DNA of 56,729 nucleotides from Oscillospiraceae bacterium (lineage in GTDB: Bacteria > Bacillota_A > Clostridia > Oscillospirales > Oscillospiraceae): the NCBI GenBank assembly GCA_902786615.1, contig CADADE010000029.1, positions 1 to 56,729 of the forward strand, given 5' to 3'. The notes under the pieces were generated by a model. That model was given only the letters and a program-made list of their open reading frames with translations, did no database searches and had not been told where the DNA came from. Made by a program: the position numbers and the translations under genes. Positions 25,768 to 34,252 of the stretch are shown piece by piece (within the stretch, counting starts at the first letter, position 1; every line of letters begins with the position of its first letter).

Positions 25768-26406
25768 CGCCCGCAGATAGCGCTCCGCCATCTCGAGCAG
25801 CATGCGCAGCTCGCGCTCGTCGCCGAAGCCGTCGGCTTCGAGGATCTCACCCCGCAGGAGCTTCTGCGACAGGGCCATCACCGCGTGGCACACGCTGTCG
25901 TAAAACAGGCGCGGCGCCTCGATAGGGCGGATCGTGCCGTCCCGGACGCCCGCCTCGTAGGCGGTGAAGAACACCGGGTAAAAGTTCAGCACGCTCGTCT
26001 CATACTCCGCCATCGTCTCCCGCTCAGCCCGGGTCGTGCGCACAAAGCTGTCAAATTCCCCGACAAAGCGGATGAAGGCGGGCTGCTCCCGGAAGAGGCG
26101 GAGATACACCCCGAAGAGGCGGGACACCCGCTCCATGCCCGTGCAGGAGAGATAATCCGCCGCCTCGTACACGTCGGAGACCAGCGTGTCGAGATCGCGC
26201 CATAAGAGCGCCCCGGCCCGGATCACCAGCTTATCCTTCGTGCCGAAGTAGCGGTAGAGCGAGGCCACGCCCACCTCCGCCTTTTCAGCCACGTCCGTCA
26301 TCTTCACGCTCTCAATGCCGTTTTGCAGAAACAGCTCCGCCGCGACATAGACGATCCCGTCCTCGCGCAGATCGCGCAAACTTTTTGCGGAATTCTCATT
26401 GCTCAT
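25735..26406 (-). CDS. TetR-family transcriptional regulator
   Basis: A 223-residue repressor. The N-terminal helix-turn-helix covers about 15-60 (REDGIVYVAAELFLQNG, then VKMTDVAEKAEVGVASLYRYFGTKDKL). The helical C-terminal half binds an unknown ligand. Start taken as MSNENSAK; no Shine-Dalgarno site is seen, so translation is probably weak or near-leaderless. It is divergent from the glycosyltransferase gene and its start is 19 bases from a 41-bp palindrome that is very likely its operator. It probably represses itself and the 26.5-31.2 kb operon. Confidence 0.88.
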   Translation of the reverse strand: MSNENSAKSLRDLREDGIVYVAAELFLQNGIESVKMTDVAEKAEVGVASLYRYFGTKDKLVIRAGALLWRDLDTLVSDVYEAADYLSCTGMERVSRLFGVYLRLFREQPAFIRFVGEFDSFVRTTRAERETMAEYETSVLNFYPVFFTAYEAGVRDGTIRPIEAPRLFYDSVCHAVMALSQKLLRGEILEADGFGDERELRMLLEMAERYLRALPPQQATEPG

Positions 26407-26407
26407 A

Positions 26408-26434
26408 TTGACAGGCACCGCTTTCTGTGATAGT
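26408..26434 (+). promoter_or_regulatory. Candidate promoter of the glycosyltransferase-transporter-galactosidase operon
   Basis: TTGACA, 15 bases, then TGTGATAGT-like extended -10 (GATAGT at 26429-26434); TAGTCT at 17 bases is an alternative. The -10 is inside the palindrome. It mirrors exactly the promoter on the other strand. Confidence 0.45.
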
Positions 26435-26466
26435 CTATCTATCAGATTGATAGATAGACTATCACA
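26426..26466. promoter_or_regulatory. 41-bp perfect palindrome, probable TetR operator
   Basis: Two 18-base arms (TGTGATAGTCTATCTATC and its exact complement) flank AGATT. Each arm has internal repeats of CTATC, so it could hold two repressor dimers. It overlaps both candidate -10 elements. Confidence 0.85.
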
Positions 26467-26484
26467 CGGTTTTGCATTTGTCAA
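26458..26484 (-). promoter_or_regulatory. Candidate promoter of tetR
   Basis: Minus strand: TTGACA (26479-26484), 15 bases, extended -10 with GATAGT (26458-26463). Transcription would run leftward across the palindrome into tetR, giving a leader of about 45 bases. Confidence 0.45.
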
Positions 26485-26518
26485 GACACCGAGGATAGAT
26501 ACTGTGGAGGAACGATAC

Positions 26519-27958
26519 ATGGAGCGCTCTAAAAGCATTTTCGGCAACCGCATCGCGGAGAAGGATTACCGCAAGGCCTGCCGTCAAAAGGAAAAGTTCA
26601 TCAAAAAGTACGGGGACGACAGCGCCCGCGATTATTATTTCAAGGCCGTGGAAAACCCCGTCCTCGCCCCCCTCGGGGTGAAGACCCTGACGCTCACGGA
26701 CAAGCCGGGGCTGGAGCTGCCGGAAAACGCCGTCATCGTCGGCAACATCCGCATGGGCTATGGGCATTACCGCATCTCCATGGCTGTCGCCTCGGCGGCC
26801 CACGCCCTGGGCTATGAACCGTACTGGCTGGATCTCAACTCCTTCCCGGAGTCCACCGCGACGAAGATCATCTCCGGACAGAACGATCTCTACTCCCTCG
26901 GCTCCCGCCTCAGTCAGCGCTCGAAGCTTTTCAACAGATTCGTCTGGGAGCCCATCAACTATGAGGGCTTCCGCAAGCTCACGTACAACGCGGGCGACCA
27001 GAAAAACGCGGAGCTGATGGCGGCGCTCCTGAAAAATCTCCCGAAGGACACGCCCTTTGTGGCGACCCACGCCTGGCCCGCCCAGGCCGCGATCCACGCG
27101 GGCTTTACCCATGTGGTCAACGCCATCCCCGACAACTGGCCCATGGCTCTGCATCTTTCAGAGGGCAGCATCCACACGGTGCAGACCCCCTCGGCCTTCC
27201 TCGGCTACAAGCTGCTGCGCGGCATGGACAAGAAGCGCCAGCTTAAACCCATGCCGAAGGGAACGCTCTTCGATGTGGGCCACTACGTCGACCACGAGTT
27301 TGTGGAAAACATCGAGGCCGACTGCGCCGCGAGATTAAGACGCATGGAGACGGGCGCTCCGAGGCGCTATCTTCTCTCCATCGGCGGCGCGGGCGCGCAG
27401 CAGAAGCTTTTTGAGGACGTCATCCGCCACCTCCTGCCCCAGGTGCAGGCCGGCCGGGTGACCCTGCTCATCAACACCGGCGACCACTTTGAGGTCTGGA
27501 ACTCCATCCTCTCCCACATCCCCGAGCTTGGGGCGCTGGCCGAGACGCACTTCGACAACTACGAGTCTGCGAAGGCGTTCATTGAAAAGGACGAGGGTCT
27601 CACGGGCGTGCAGGTCTTCTGCCATAAGGACATTTTCGCCGCCGTATATGTGACGAATCTTCTCATGCGCGCCTGCGATGTGCTGCTCACCAAGCCCGGC
27701 GAGCTGAGCTTCTATCCCGTGCCGAAGCTCATGCTCCACCGCGTCGGCGGGCACGAGATGTGGGGCGCGATCCGCGCGGCGGAGGTCGGCGACGGCAGCT
27801 ATGAGTGCGAGAAGACCGACGAAGTCCTCGCCATGCTCGACGAGATCACGAACGGCGACGAGCTTCTCCCCGCCTTCTGCCGCTGCATTCTCCGCGCGAA
27901 AGCCGCCGGCGTCTACAACGGCGCGTACGAGGCCGTGAAGCTGGCCGTGGGGAAATAA
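26519..27958 (+). CDS. GT-B-like glycosyltransferase-related protein (MGDG-synthase-like layout)
   Basis: A 479-residue soluble protein. After a basic N-terminus (1-45) comes a Rossmann-like start VIVGNIRMGYGHYRISMAVASAAHALGYEPYWLDL (about 72-106), which has the form of the glycine-rich loop of diacylglycerol glycosyltransferases (family GT28). The C-terminal half contains SIGGAGAQQKLFEDVI and TKPGELSFYPVPKLMLHRVGGHE, the position of the nucleotide-sugar site in such enzymes. No membrane helix is seen. ATG chosen by GGAGG nine bases upstream. First gene of a three-gene run with a GPH transporter and a GH36 enzyme. Acceptor and donor are unknown; the family call is from motif shape only. Confidence 0.6.
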   Translation: MERSKSIFGNRIAEKDYRKACRQKEKFIKKYGDDSARDYYFKAVENPVLAPLGVKTLTLTDKPGLELPENAVIVGNIRMGYGHYRISMAVASAAHALGYEPYWLDLNSFPESTATKIISGQNDLYSLGSRLSQRSKLFNRFVWEPINYEGFRKLTYNAGDQKNAELMAALLKNLPKDTPFVATHAWPAQAAIHAGFTHVVNAIPDNWPMALHLSEGSIHTVQTPSAFLGYKLLRGMDKKRQLKPMPKGTLFDVGHYVDHEFVENIEADCAARLRRMETGAPRRYLLSIGGAGAQQKLFEDVIRHLLPQVQAGRVTLLINTGDHFEVWNSILSHIPELGALAETHFDNYESAKAFIEKDEGLTGVQVFCHKDIFAAVYVTNLLMRACDVLLTKPGELSFYPVPKLMLHRVGGHEMWGAIRAAEVGDGSYECEKTDEVLAMLDEITNGDELLPAFCRCILRAKAAGVYNGAYEAVKLAVGK

Positions 27959-28030
27959 AAGCACCAGGCTCCCATTCCGAAAGATAGCTTTAGAGGATTC
28001 ATATTTATATTAAAAAGGGAGAACACCACC

Positions 28031-29569
28031 ATGCAGAAGAAACCGATCACCAACAAGCTCCTGTGGATCTTTGCCGTCGGCCAGTTCGGCTGGAGCCTTT
28101 TGAGCGGCATCATCGCCACCTGGCTCGTCCACCTCTATACCGGCTCGGCGGAGCGCTTTCTCGACACCAACGGCATGCTGAGCGAGTTTATCTCGCAGCA
28201 CCCGCTCTTTGCCTCGCTGACGCTCTTCGGCATCATCACCGCCGTGGGCCGTCTCTTTGACGCCGTCACCGACCCGCTGATCGCCAGCTGGTCCGACCGC
28301 GCGAATTTCAAGGGCGGGCGGCGCATCCCGTTCATGAAGGCCGCCGCCATCCCCTTCGCGCTCATCACCCTCGCCGTGTTCGTCCTGCCGCAGACGGCCT
28401 CCGTCTCCGCAAACAATGCGATCATCTTTGCCCTGCTGATGCTCTTCTACCTCTTCATGACCATCTACTGCACGCCGTATAACGCCCTCATCGCGGAGCT
28501 CGGCGACACGCAGGAGCACCGCATCAACGTCTCCACCTTCATCTCCTTCACCTACATTGCGGGCTTCTCCCTCTCTACGCTGATCCCGTCTCTGGCAAGC
28601 ATCTTCCAGGGCGGCAAAATCAGCGCCATCCTCACGCCCGTCGCCGCGTCCAAAAACGTGAGCCTGGACGAGCTGATGCTCATGCTCCAGGGCAGCGGAG
28701 AGAACGTTGTGAAGATGGAGCAGGTGCGCGCCATACTGAGCGCGGAGACGCTCCATGATATTCTGCTCGTCCAACAGGGCGCGATGCGCAGCGCCATCGG
28801 CGTTCTGTGCGCGGTGGCCTGCGTGGCCTGCCTGGTCCCCGCCCTCCTGATCAAGGAGCGGGCGTACATCGACTCCAAGCCCGTGCAGACCCCGGCCTTC
28901 GCCTCTCTGGTCAAGACCTTCCGGAACGCGCAGTTTCGCCGCTTCGTCTACGCGGACGTGATCTACTTTTTTGCCGTCACCCTGTTTCAGACCGGCCTTG
29001 CCGACTTTGAGACGCGCCTGATGGGCATTCCCTCCGACAACACCTTCACCCTCACCGTCATCATGACGGTGGTGAGCCTCGCGCTCTATCTCCCGGTCAA
29101 CAAGCTGGCCCCGCGCCTCGGCAAGAAGAAGCTCATTGTCACCGGCTTCTTTGCCTACGCCCTCGTCTTCCTGATCACCGCCCTGTGCGGTCAGGGCTTC
29201 ATCTGGGGCCTGATCGTCGCCGTCAGCGCCGGCATTCCGATGGCGATCCTCGGCATCCTGCCCCAGGCCTGCGTGGCTGACGTGTCGGAGCTCAACACCC
29301 TGGAGACAGGCGAGGACCGCAGCGGCATGTTCTTCGCCGCCCGCACCTTTGCCATGAAGCTGGGCCAGGCCCTGTCTATGGTGATCTACACCTCCGTCAC
29401 GGTCAAGCACCTTGTCAACGGCGAGGCCATTGTGGAAGCAAGCCAGTACCGCACGGTCGCCGTCATTGCGACCGTCACCTGCCTGATCGGCGCGTGCCTC
29501 TTCCTGCTGTACAACGAGAAGATGATCCTCTCCCGCATTGAGACGCTGAAAGCGGGGAAAAAGGCATGA
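28031..29569 (+). CDS. MFS transporter, GPH (glycoside-pentoside-hexuronide) type
   Basis: A 512-residue protein with about twelve membrane helices. The loop DAVTDPLIASWSDRANFKGGRRIPFM (about 78-103) is the GPH-type signature after helix 2. A larger central loop (about 195-260) lies between helices 6 and 7. Members import sugars or glycosides with Na+ or H+. A GGGAG site precedes the ATG, and the stop overlaps the downstream galactosidase gene (ATGA), so an alpha-galactoside substrate is likely. Confidence 0.85.
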   Translation: MQKKPITNKLLWIFAVGQFGWSLLSGIIATWLVHLYTGSAERFLDTNGMLSEFISQHPLFASLTLFGIITAVGRLFDAVTDPLIASWSDRANFKGGRRIPFMKAAAIPFALITLAVFVLPQTASVSANNAIIFALLMLFYLFMTIYCTPYNALIAELGDTQEHRINVSTFISFTYIAGFSLSTLIPSLASIFQGGKISAILTPVAASKNVSLDELMLMLQGSGENVVKMEQVRAILSAETLHDILLVQQGAMRSAIGVLCAVACVACLVPALLIKERAYIDSKPVQTPAFASLVKTFRNAQFRRFVYADVIYFFAVTLFQTGLADFETRLMGIPSDNTFTLTVIMTVVSLALYLPVNKLAPRLGKKKLIVTGFFAYALVFLITALCGQGFIWGLIVAVSAGIPMAILGILPQACVADVSELNTLETGEDRSGMFFAARTFAMKLGQALSMVIYTSVTVKHLVNGEAIVEASQYRTVAVIATVTCLIGACLFLLYNEKMILSRIETLKAGKKA

Positions 29570-31182
29570 GAAGCTTTACGATCCAAAGCGCGGACTTTTC
29601 ATGTACCGGCACGGAGAGCGGGCAGTCCGGCGGCCTGCGCTGGGAGCTGAACGCGACTGACGAGCGCCTCTCCCTGCGCCTGCACAGCGAGAAGGAATGC
29701 GAGCTGCGCAGCCTCTCCCTGCGCTTCGATTTTCCCTTTGAAAAGCACGACATGCTGTACTTAAACGGCTACCAGTCCTGGACCGACAGCCGCGAGCGCG
29801 GCGTGAAGGGCCGTCTGCACAGCCTTGACCGCATCCCCAAGGGGCTCGTGCGGCGCTACAGTCTCGACCGCTACGGCGACAACCGCTTCGTTGCCTACGG
29901 GCACAAGGGCGGCCAGATGCACGGCTTCAGCTACGGCTATGTCCGCCGGGGCGGGGAATACACCCTTTTCGGCTCCCTCGCGGAGGAGAGTGGCTTCACC
30001 GTCCTTCGCTTCGACACAAACGAGAACCGGATCACGCTGGAAAAGGACTGCGCCGGGCACCACTTCACCGGGGACTACCCGGTCTTCGATCTGGTGATCC
30101 TCAAGGGCTCGGAGGACGCGGTCTTCGACGAATACTTCCGCCTTTTGGGGATCGCCCCGACCAGGGCTAAGCGCTTGACCGGCTACACCAGCTGGTACAA
30201 CCGCTATGAGAACATCAGCGAGCAGTCCATTGAGGAGGATCTCGCGGGCTTTGCGGGCTCTGAAAAGCTTCCGGACGTGTTCCAGATCGACGACGGGTAT
30301 GAAAACGCCGTCGGCGACTGGCTGGTGCCGAACGACAGATTTCCCCACGGCATGAAGCATGCCGCCGAGGCCATCCGCAAGGCCGGGATGCTGCCGGGCA
30401 TCTGGCTTGCCCCCTTCGCCGCGGAGAAGAAGTCCATCCTCGTCCGGGAGCATCCGGACTGGCTCCTGCGCGACGAAAGCGGGGAGGCCCAACCGGGCGG
30501 CTGCAACTGGTCGGGCTTTTACGGTCTGGACATCTACAATCCCGACGTGCGCGCCTATCTCCGCCAGGTCTTCGACACCGTGATCCACGACTGGGGCTAC
30601 GGCCTTGTGAAGCTGGATTTCCTGTACGCGGCCTGTCTGATCCCCCGCCGGGACAAGACCCGCGCCCAGGTCATGTATGACGGCATGCGCTTTCTGAGGC
30701 AGCTTGCCGGCGATGCGCTGATCCTCGGCTGCGGGGTGCCGATGGCCCCGGCCTTCGGCATGGTGGACTACTGCCGCATCGGCTGCGACATGACGCTCAA
30801 CTGGCTCGGCGACGCGCAGCTGCGCCCCCTGCACCGGGAGGTGCCCTCCACCCGCAACACCCTGCTCAATACGATCTACCGCCGCCATCTCGACGGCAGG
30901 GCCTGGCGCAACGACCCGGACGTCTTTCTCCTGCGCGACGAAAACATCCGCCTCAGCCCCGCGCAGCGGGAGCTTCTCGCCACGGTCAACGCCCTTTTCG
31001 GCGGGGTGCTCTTCACCTCCGATAATGTGGGCGCCTATGACGAGAAAAAGCGCGCCTTTTACGAGCGCCTGGAGGCTCTCGGCCCGCAGAGCGTCGTCGA
31101 CATCAAGTCCAGGCCCGGCAAGCTCCTCATCCGCTACCGCGAAGGCAGCGATACACGCACGCTGACCATTCCGATGAAATAA
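29566..31182 (+). CDS. GH36-family alpha-galactosidase, cytoplasmic
   Basis: A 538-residue clan GH-D enzyme without signal peptide. The N-terminal beta-sandwich (about 1-195) precedes the TIM barrel, with TSWYNRYENISE at its start and VFQIDDGYE (about 240-248). Nucleophile aspartate lies in VKLDFLYAA (about Asp351) and the acid/base in CRIGCDMTLNW (about Asp408). It is shorter than the 700-residue GH36 enzymes such as the one at 44308-46539, so the two are not simple duplicates. It is the last gene of the TetR-controlled operon; it probably cleaves what the GPH transporter brings in. Confidence 0.85.
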   Translation: MRSFTIQSADFSCTGTESGQSGGLRWELNATDERLSLRLHSEKECELRSLSLRFDFPFEKHDMLYLNGYQSWTDSRERGVKGRLHSLDRIPKGLVRRYSLDRYGDNRFVAYGHKGGQMHGFSYGYVRRGGEYTLFGSLAEESGFTVLRFDTNENRITLEKDCAGHHFTGDYPVFDLVILKGSEDAVFDEYFRLLGIAPTRAKRLTGYTSWYNRYENISEQSIEEDLAGFAGSEKLPDVFQIDDGYENAVGDWLVPNDRFPHGMKHAAEAIRKAGMLPGIWLAPFAAEKKSILVREHPDWLLRDESGEAQPGGCNWSGFYGLDIYNPDVRAYLRQVFDTVIHDWGYGLVKLDFLYAACLIPRRDKTRAQVMYDGMRFLRQLAGDALILGCGVPMAPAFGMVDYCRIGCDMTLNWLGDAQLRPLHREVPSTRNTLLNTIYRRHLDGRAWRNDPDVFLLRDENIRLSPAQRELLATVNALFGGVLFTSDNVGAYDEKKRAFYERLEALGPQSVVDIKSRPGKLLIRYREGSDTRTLTIPMK

Positions 31183-31183
31183 G

Positions 31184-31227
31184 AAACCACGCGCCGAATC
31201 CGTTTCTGCGGACTCGGCGCGTGGTTT
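31184..31227 (+). terminator. Long terminator-like hairpin
   Basis: AAACCACGCGCCGAATCCG pairs with CGGACTCGGCGCGTGGTTT (one mismatch) around six bases. It starts just after the galactosidase stop and lies before the convergent ABC operon end, so it can serve both strands. Confidence 0.85.
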
Positions 31228-31241
31228 GTTTATATCGTTTT

Positions 31242-32036
31242 TTACTTGGTCAGCAGCGTTTCGTCGGAGTCGATGCTGCCGCCCTTCTGGGCGAACATGT
31301 CGATAAGCTGCTGCTTGGTGAGCTTCTTTTTCTCCTCCCCCTCGATGTCGAGGATGATGTGCCCCTCGTTCATCATGATGAGGCGGTTGCCGTGGCGGAT
31401 CGCGTCCTTCATGTTGTGGGTGATCATCAGGGTAGTGAGATTATGCTCCTGCACGATCTGATCCGACAGCTCCAGCACCTTGGCGGCGGTGCCGGGGTCC
31501 AGTGCCGCGGTGTGCTCATCGAGAAGCAGAAGCTTCGGCTCGCGCAGCACCGCCATCAGAAGCGTGACCGCCTGGCGCTGACCGCCGGAGAGCAGGCCGA
31601 CCTTGGAGGTCAGGCGATCCTCCAGCCCCAGGCCCAGGATTTTCAGCTTCTCATGGTACTCCTCGCGCTCGGCGTTGGTGACGCCCCATTTGAGGCCGCG
31701 CGGCTGACCGCGGCGGGCGGCGAGGGCGAGGTTTTCCTCCAGCTGCATGTTGGGCGCGGTGCCCATCATGGGGTCCTGGAACACGCGGCCGATCAGGTGG
31801 GCGCGCTTATACTCCGGCAGGGCGGTGATGTCGTGCCCGTCGAGGATGATGCGCCCCTCGTCCACGGGCCAGACGCCCGCGACGGCGTTGAGCATGGTGG
31901 ACTTGCCCGCGCCGTTGCCGCCGATGACGGTGACGAAGTCGCCGGGCCTGAGGTGCAGGCTCAGGCCGTTGAGGGCCTTTTTCTCATTGATGGTGCCGGG
32001 GTTGAAGGTCTTGGAAATGTTCTCGAGCTTCAGCAT
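31242..32036 (-). CDS. ABC transporter ATP-binding protein (TrpZ/COG1101 type)
   Basis: A 264-residue ATPase. Walker A GGNGAGKST (about 38-46), Q-loop VFQDP (about 86-90), signature LLSGGQRQ (about 148-155), Walker B LLLLDEHTAALDP (about 169-181) and the switch histidine ITHNMKDA are intact; the E-H-T variant after Walker B is typical of this subfamily. Start at MLKLENISK with GAGGAG upstream; a longer frame reads into the permease gene. Third gene of the binding protein-permease-ATPase operon. Confidence 0.9.
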   Translation of the reverse strand: MLKLENISKTFNPGTINEKKALNGLSLHLRPGDFVTVIGGNGAGKSTMLNAVAGVWPVDEGRIILDGHDITALPEYKRAHLIGRVFQDPMMGTAPNMQLEENLALAARRGQPRGLKWGVTNAEREEYHEKLKILGLGLEDRLTSKVGLLSGGQRQAVTLLMAVLREPKLLLLDEHTAALDPGTAAKVLELSDQIVQEHNLTTLMITHNMKDAIRHGNRLIMMNEGHIILDIEGEEKKKLTKQQLIDMFAQKGGSIDSDETLLTK

Positions 32037-32041
32037 GCTCC

Positions 32042-32986
32042 TCAGGCCCCCTTCCTTTTCAGCTTGGCAAAGGAGCTCTTCTTCTGGCCCCGCAGATAGG
32101 GCACGGCGAGAAACAGCGCCACGACGATGGCGGTGAAGAGCTTCAGGTCGTTGGAGTTGAGCTTCAGCCACAGGACGATGACGATGACGAGGTAATACAC
32201 GATGCCGCCGATGACGGTAAAGGTCAGCGTACCGTAGAAGTTGAGGCGTTTGCCGAGGATGGCGTTGCCCACCACCTCACCGATAATGACGGCGGCAAGG
32301 CCGATGACGATGGCGCCGCGGCCCATGTTGATATCCGCGAAGCCCTGATACTGGGCGAGCAGGCCGCCGGCGAGGGCGACAATGCCGTTGGAGAGCGAGA
32401 GGCCCAGCACCTTCATATTGTCGATGTTGATGCCGAGGGCGCGGCTCATGGCGGGGTTATTGCCGGTGGCGCGGATGGCGGAGCCCTGCTCGGTGCCGAA
32501 GTACCAGTAGAACACGCTCACCAGCGCGACGGCGATGATCGCCCCGGTGAGGATGGCGGACGGGATGTTGCGGGAGGAGAGCAGCAGATTGTATTTATCC
32601 ACGCTGACGGCCTTGTTCGCCGCCATGCCCATAATGTGCAGGTTCACGGAATAGAGGGAAAACTGGGTCAGGATACCGGCGAGGATGGCGGGGATGCCGA
32701 GCTTTGTGTGCAGGATGCCGGTCACAAAGCCGGCGAGAAGCCCCGCCAGCATGGCGATCAGCAGCGCCGCCCAGGCGGGCCAGCCCGCGAGGATCAGCAT
32801 GACGGTCACGGCGCCGCCCGTGGTGAACGAGCCGTCCACCGTCAGATCCGCCACGTCCAGCAGGCGGAAGGTGATGTAAATGCCCAGGGCCATGATGCCC
32901 CAGATAATGCCCTGGGACACGCCGCCGGGCATATTGCGGAAGAGCTTCAGAATACTCAGCGAAGCGAAATAGCTTGTTATTGTCAC
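32042..32986 (-). CDS. ABC transporter permease (TrpY/COG4120 type)
   Basis: A 314-residue permease with eight to nine membrane helices, starting GVSQGIIWGIMALGIYITFRLLDVADLTVDGSF (about 22-54), a family hallmark. Start is GTG, with a GAGGTG site seven bases upstream. Such permeases pair with COG2984 binding proteins and are predicted to move aromatic amino acids or related small molecules. The ATPase gene follows after five bases. Confidence 0.88.
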   Translation of the reverse strand: MTITSYFASLSILKLFRNMPGGVSQGIIWGIMALGIYITFRLLDVADLTVDGSFTTGGAVTVMLILAGWPAWAALLIAMLAGLLAGFVTGILHTKLGIPAILAGILTQFSLYSVNLHIMGMAANKAVSVDKYNLLLSSRNIPSAILTGAIIAVALVSVFYWYFGTEQGSAIRATGNNPAMSRALGINIDNMKVLGLSLSNGIVALAGGLLAQYQGFADINMGRGAIVIGLAAVIIGEVVGNAILGKRLNFYGTLTFTVIGGIVYYLVIVIVLWLKLNSNDLKLFTAIVVALFLAVPYLRGQKKSSFAKLKRKGA

Positions 32987-33005
32987 AGATCACACCTCAG
33001 ATTTT

Positions 33006-33030
33006 GCCCCGGCGGTGAAACCGCCGGGGC
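33006..33030 (-). promoter_or_regulatory. Hairpin between binding-protein and permease genes
   Basis: Perfect 11-base stem GCCCCGGCGGT / ACCGCCGGGGC with three-base loop, not followed by T on the operon strand. Such hairpins after a first binding-protein gene protect its 3' end and raise its level over the membrane parts. A like hairpin is found at 49053-49081 in the sugar ABC operon. Confidence 0.6.
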
Positions 33031-33061
33031 TTTGGTTACGGGAAATACGCGGGGACGGCGC

Positions 33062-34018
33062 TTACGCGGCAGCCTCGATGGCCTCGTAGCCCTCGGGGAC
33101 GGTGATGCCGAGAATGTCGCAGTTCGTCTTGTTGAACTTCTTGGCGAAGGGGGCGTACTGGATCTCCATCGTGGCGACGTCCGCGCCCTCGGAGAGGATC
33201 TTCGCGGCCATCTCGCCGGTCACGGTGCCGAGATCGTAGTAGGAGATGGAGAGGGTGGCCACGCCGCAGCCGGCGCAGAGGTTCTCCTCACCGCAGACGA
33301 TGGGGATCTTCTTGGACAGGGCCACGTTGTTGATGAGCTCCGCGTTGGAGGCGGCGGTGTTGTCGGTGGGGATGTAGAGCACGTCGCAGTCGTCGCAGGC
33401 GTTATTCGTGACGGCGGAAACGTCGTTGGAGTCAGCGAAGGTGTAGTCCGTGACCTTGTAGCCCATCTCTTCGAGGACGGGGCGCATCTCATCGGCCTGG
33501 AACTTGGAGTTGGGCTCGCCGGAGCAGTAGAGCAGGCCGACGTTCTTGACGTCGGGGAACAGCTCGTTCAGCACGCCTGCCAGCTCCTTGGCGGGCACGC
33601 CGTCGGAGGTGCCGGAGATGTTGGTGCCGGTGGAGCCCTTCCAGTCGTCGATGTCAAGCGCGGAGGCGTAGTCGGTGACGGAGGTGCCGAGCACGGGGAT
33701 CTTGTTGGTGGCAGCCTGGGCGGCCAACAGGGCGGGCGTGGCGTTGGCGAGGATCAGGTCGACCTCGTCGGACACGAACTGGTTGCAGATGACGGCACAG
33801 GTGGCGGAATCGCCGGAGGCGTTCTGCTCGACAAAGCTGACCTTGTCGCCGAGCGCCTTGGTCAGGGCGTCCTTGAAGCCCTGGGTGGCGGCGTCAAGCG
33901 CGGGGTGCTGCACCAGCTGGCAGACGCCGACGGTGTAGGAATCGGCGGCAAAGGCGGAGGGGGCGGCCAGCGCAAAGACCATGGTCAGCGCGAGGATGAG
34001 CGTCAGGATCTTTTTCAT
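33062..34018 (-). CDS. ABC transporter substrate-binding protein (TrpX/COG2984 type)
   Basis: A 318-residue exported two-domain binding protein. Residues 1-24 are a signal peptide ending in Ala-Phe-Ala followed by Ala-Asp; there is no lipobox cysteine, unusual for a Gram-positive binding protein. The mature part shows the family pattern VGVCQLVQHPALDAATQGFKDAL at its start and ILANATPALLAAQAATNKIPVLGTSV (about 92-117). The upstream leader peptide is tyrosine-rich, which points to tyrosine or a tyrosine-linked signal as the regulated ligand. First gene of the operon, with an AAAGGAG site. Confidence 0.88.
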   Translation of the reverse strand: MKKILTLILALTMVFALAAPSAFAADSYTVGVCQLVQHPALDAATQGFKDALTKALGDKVSFVEQNASGDSATCAVICNQFVSDEVDLILANATPALLAAQAATNKIPVLGTSVTDYASALDIDDWKGSTGTNISGTSDGVPAKELAGVLNELFPDVKNVGLLYCSGEPNSKFQADEMRPVLEEMGYKVTDYTFADSNDVSAVTNNACDDCDVLYIPTDNTAASNAELINNVALSKKIPIVCGEENLCAGCGVATLSISYYDLGTVTGEMAAKILSEGADVATMEIQYAPFAKKFNKTNCDILGITVPEGYEAIEAAA

Positions 34019-34166
34019 TTCGGTGTTCTCCTTTTATTGTATTTGTGCTTTTGGTTTTCGGCGGGGAGGGATAAATCGTGAGCGCCGCCCGGATGCAAGT
34101 CCGTGCGGCGCCGATCAGGGGCTTTGCCCCTTCTCATAAGACCTTTTTTGGCAGCACGAACCGCTA

Positions 34167-34223
34167 TTACTTTTTATAATAGTAATAGGAATACAGTCCG
34201 TATGCACTACGCGGTCTCAGCAT
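34167..34223 (-). CDS. Tyrosine-rich leader peptide of the TrpX-type transporter operon
   Basis: A reading frame of 18 codons on the transcript leader encodes MLRPRSAYGLYSYYYYKK, ending in tandem stops TAA TAG. Six of 18 residues are tyrosine, four of them consecutive. A GGGAG site lies nine bases before the ATG; another in-frame ATG six bases earlier is too close to it. The frame starts about 22 bases after the expected transcript start. The last codons lie in a stem (CTATTACT 34182-34189 with AGTAATAG 34164-34171), so a stalled ribosome would change folding. It is too short for routine gene calls. Function as a tyrosine attenuator is inference. Confidence 0.75.
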   Translation of the reverse strand: MLRPRSAYGLYSYYYYKK

Positions 34224-34252
34224 GATCATGTCTCCCTTTCGGTGATGGCTAT

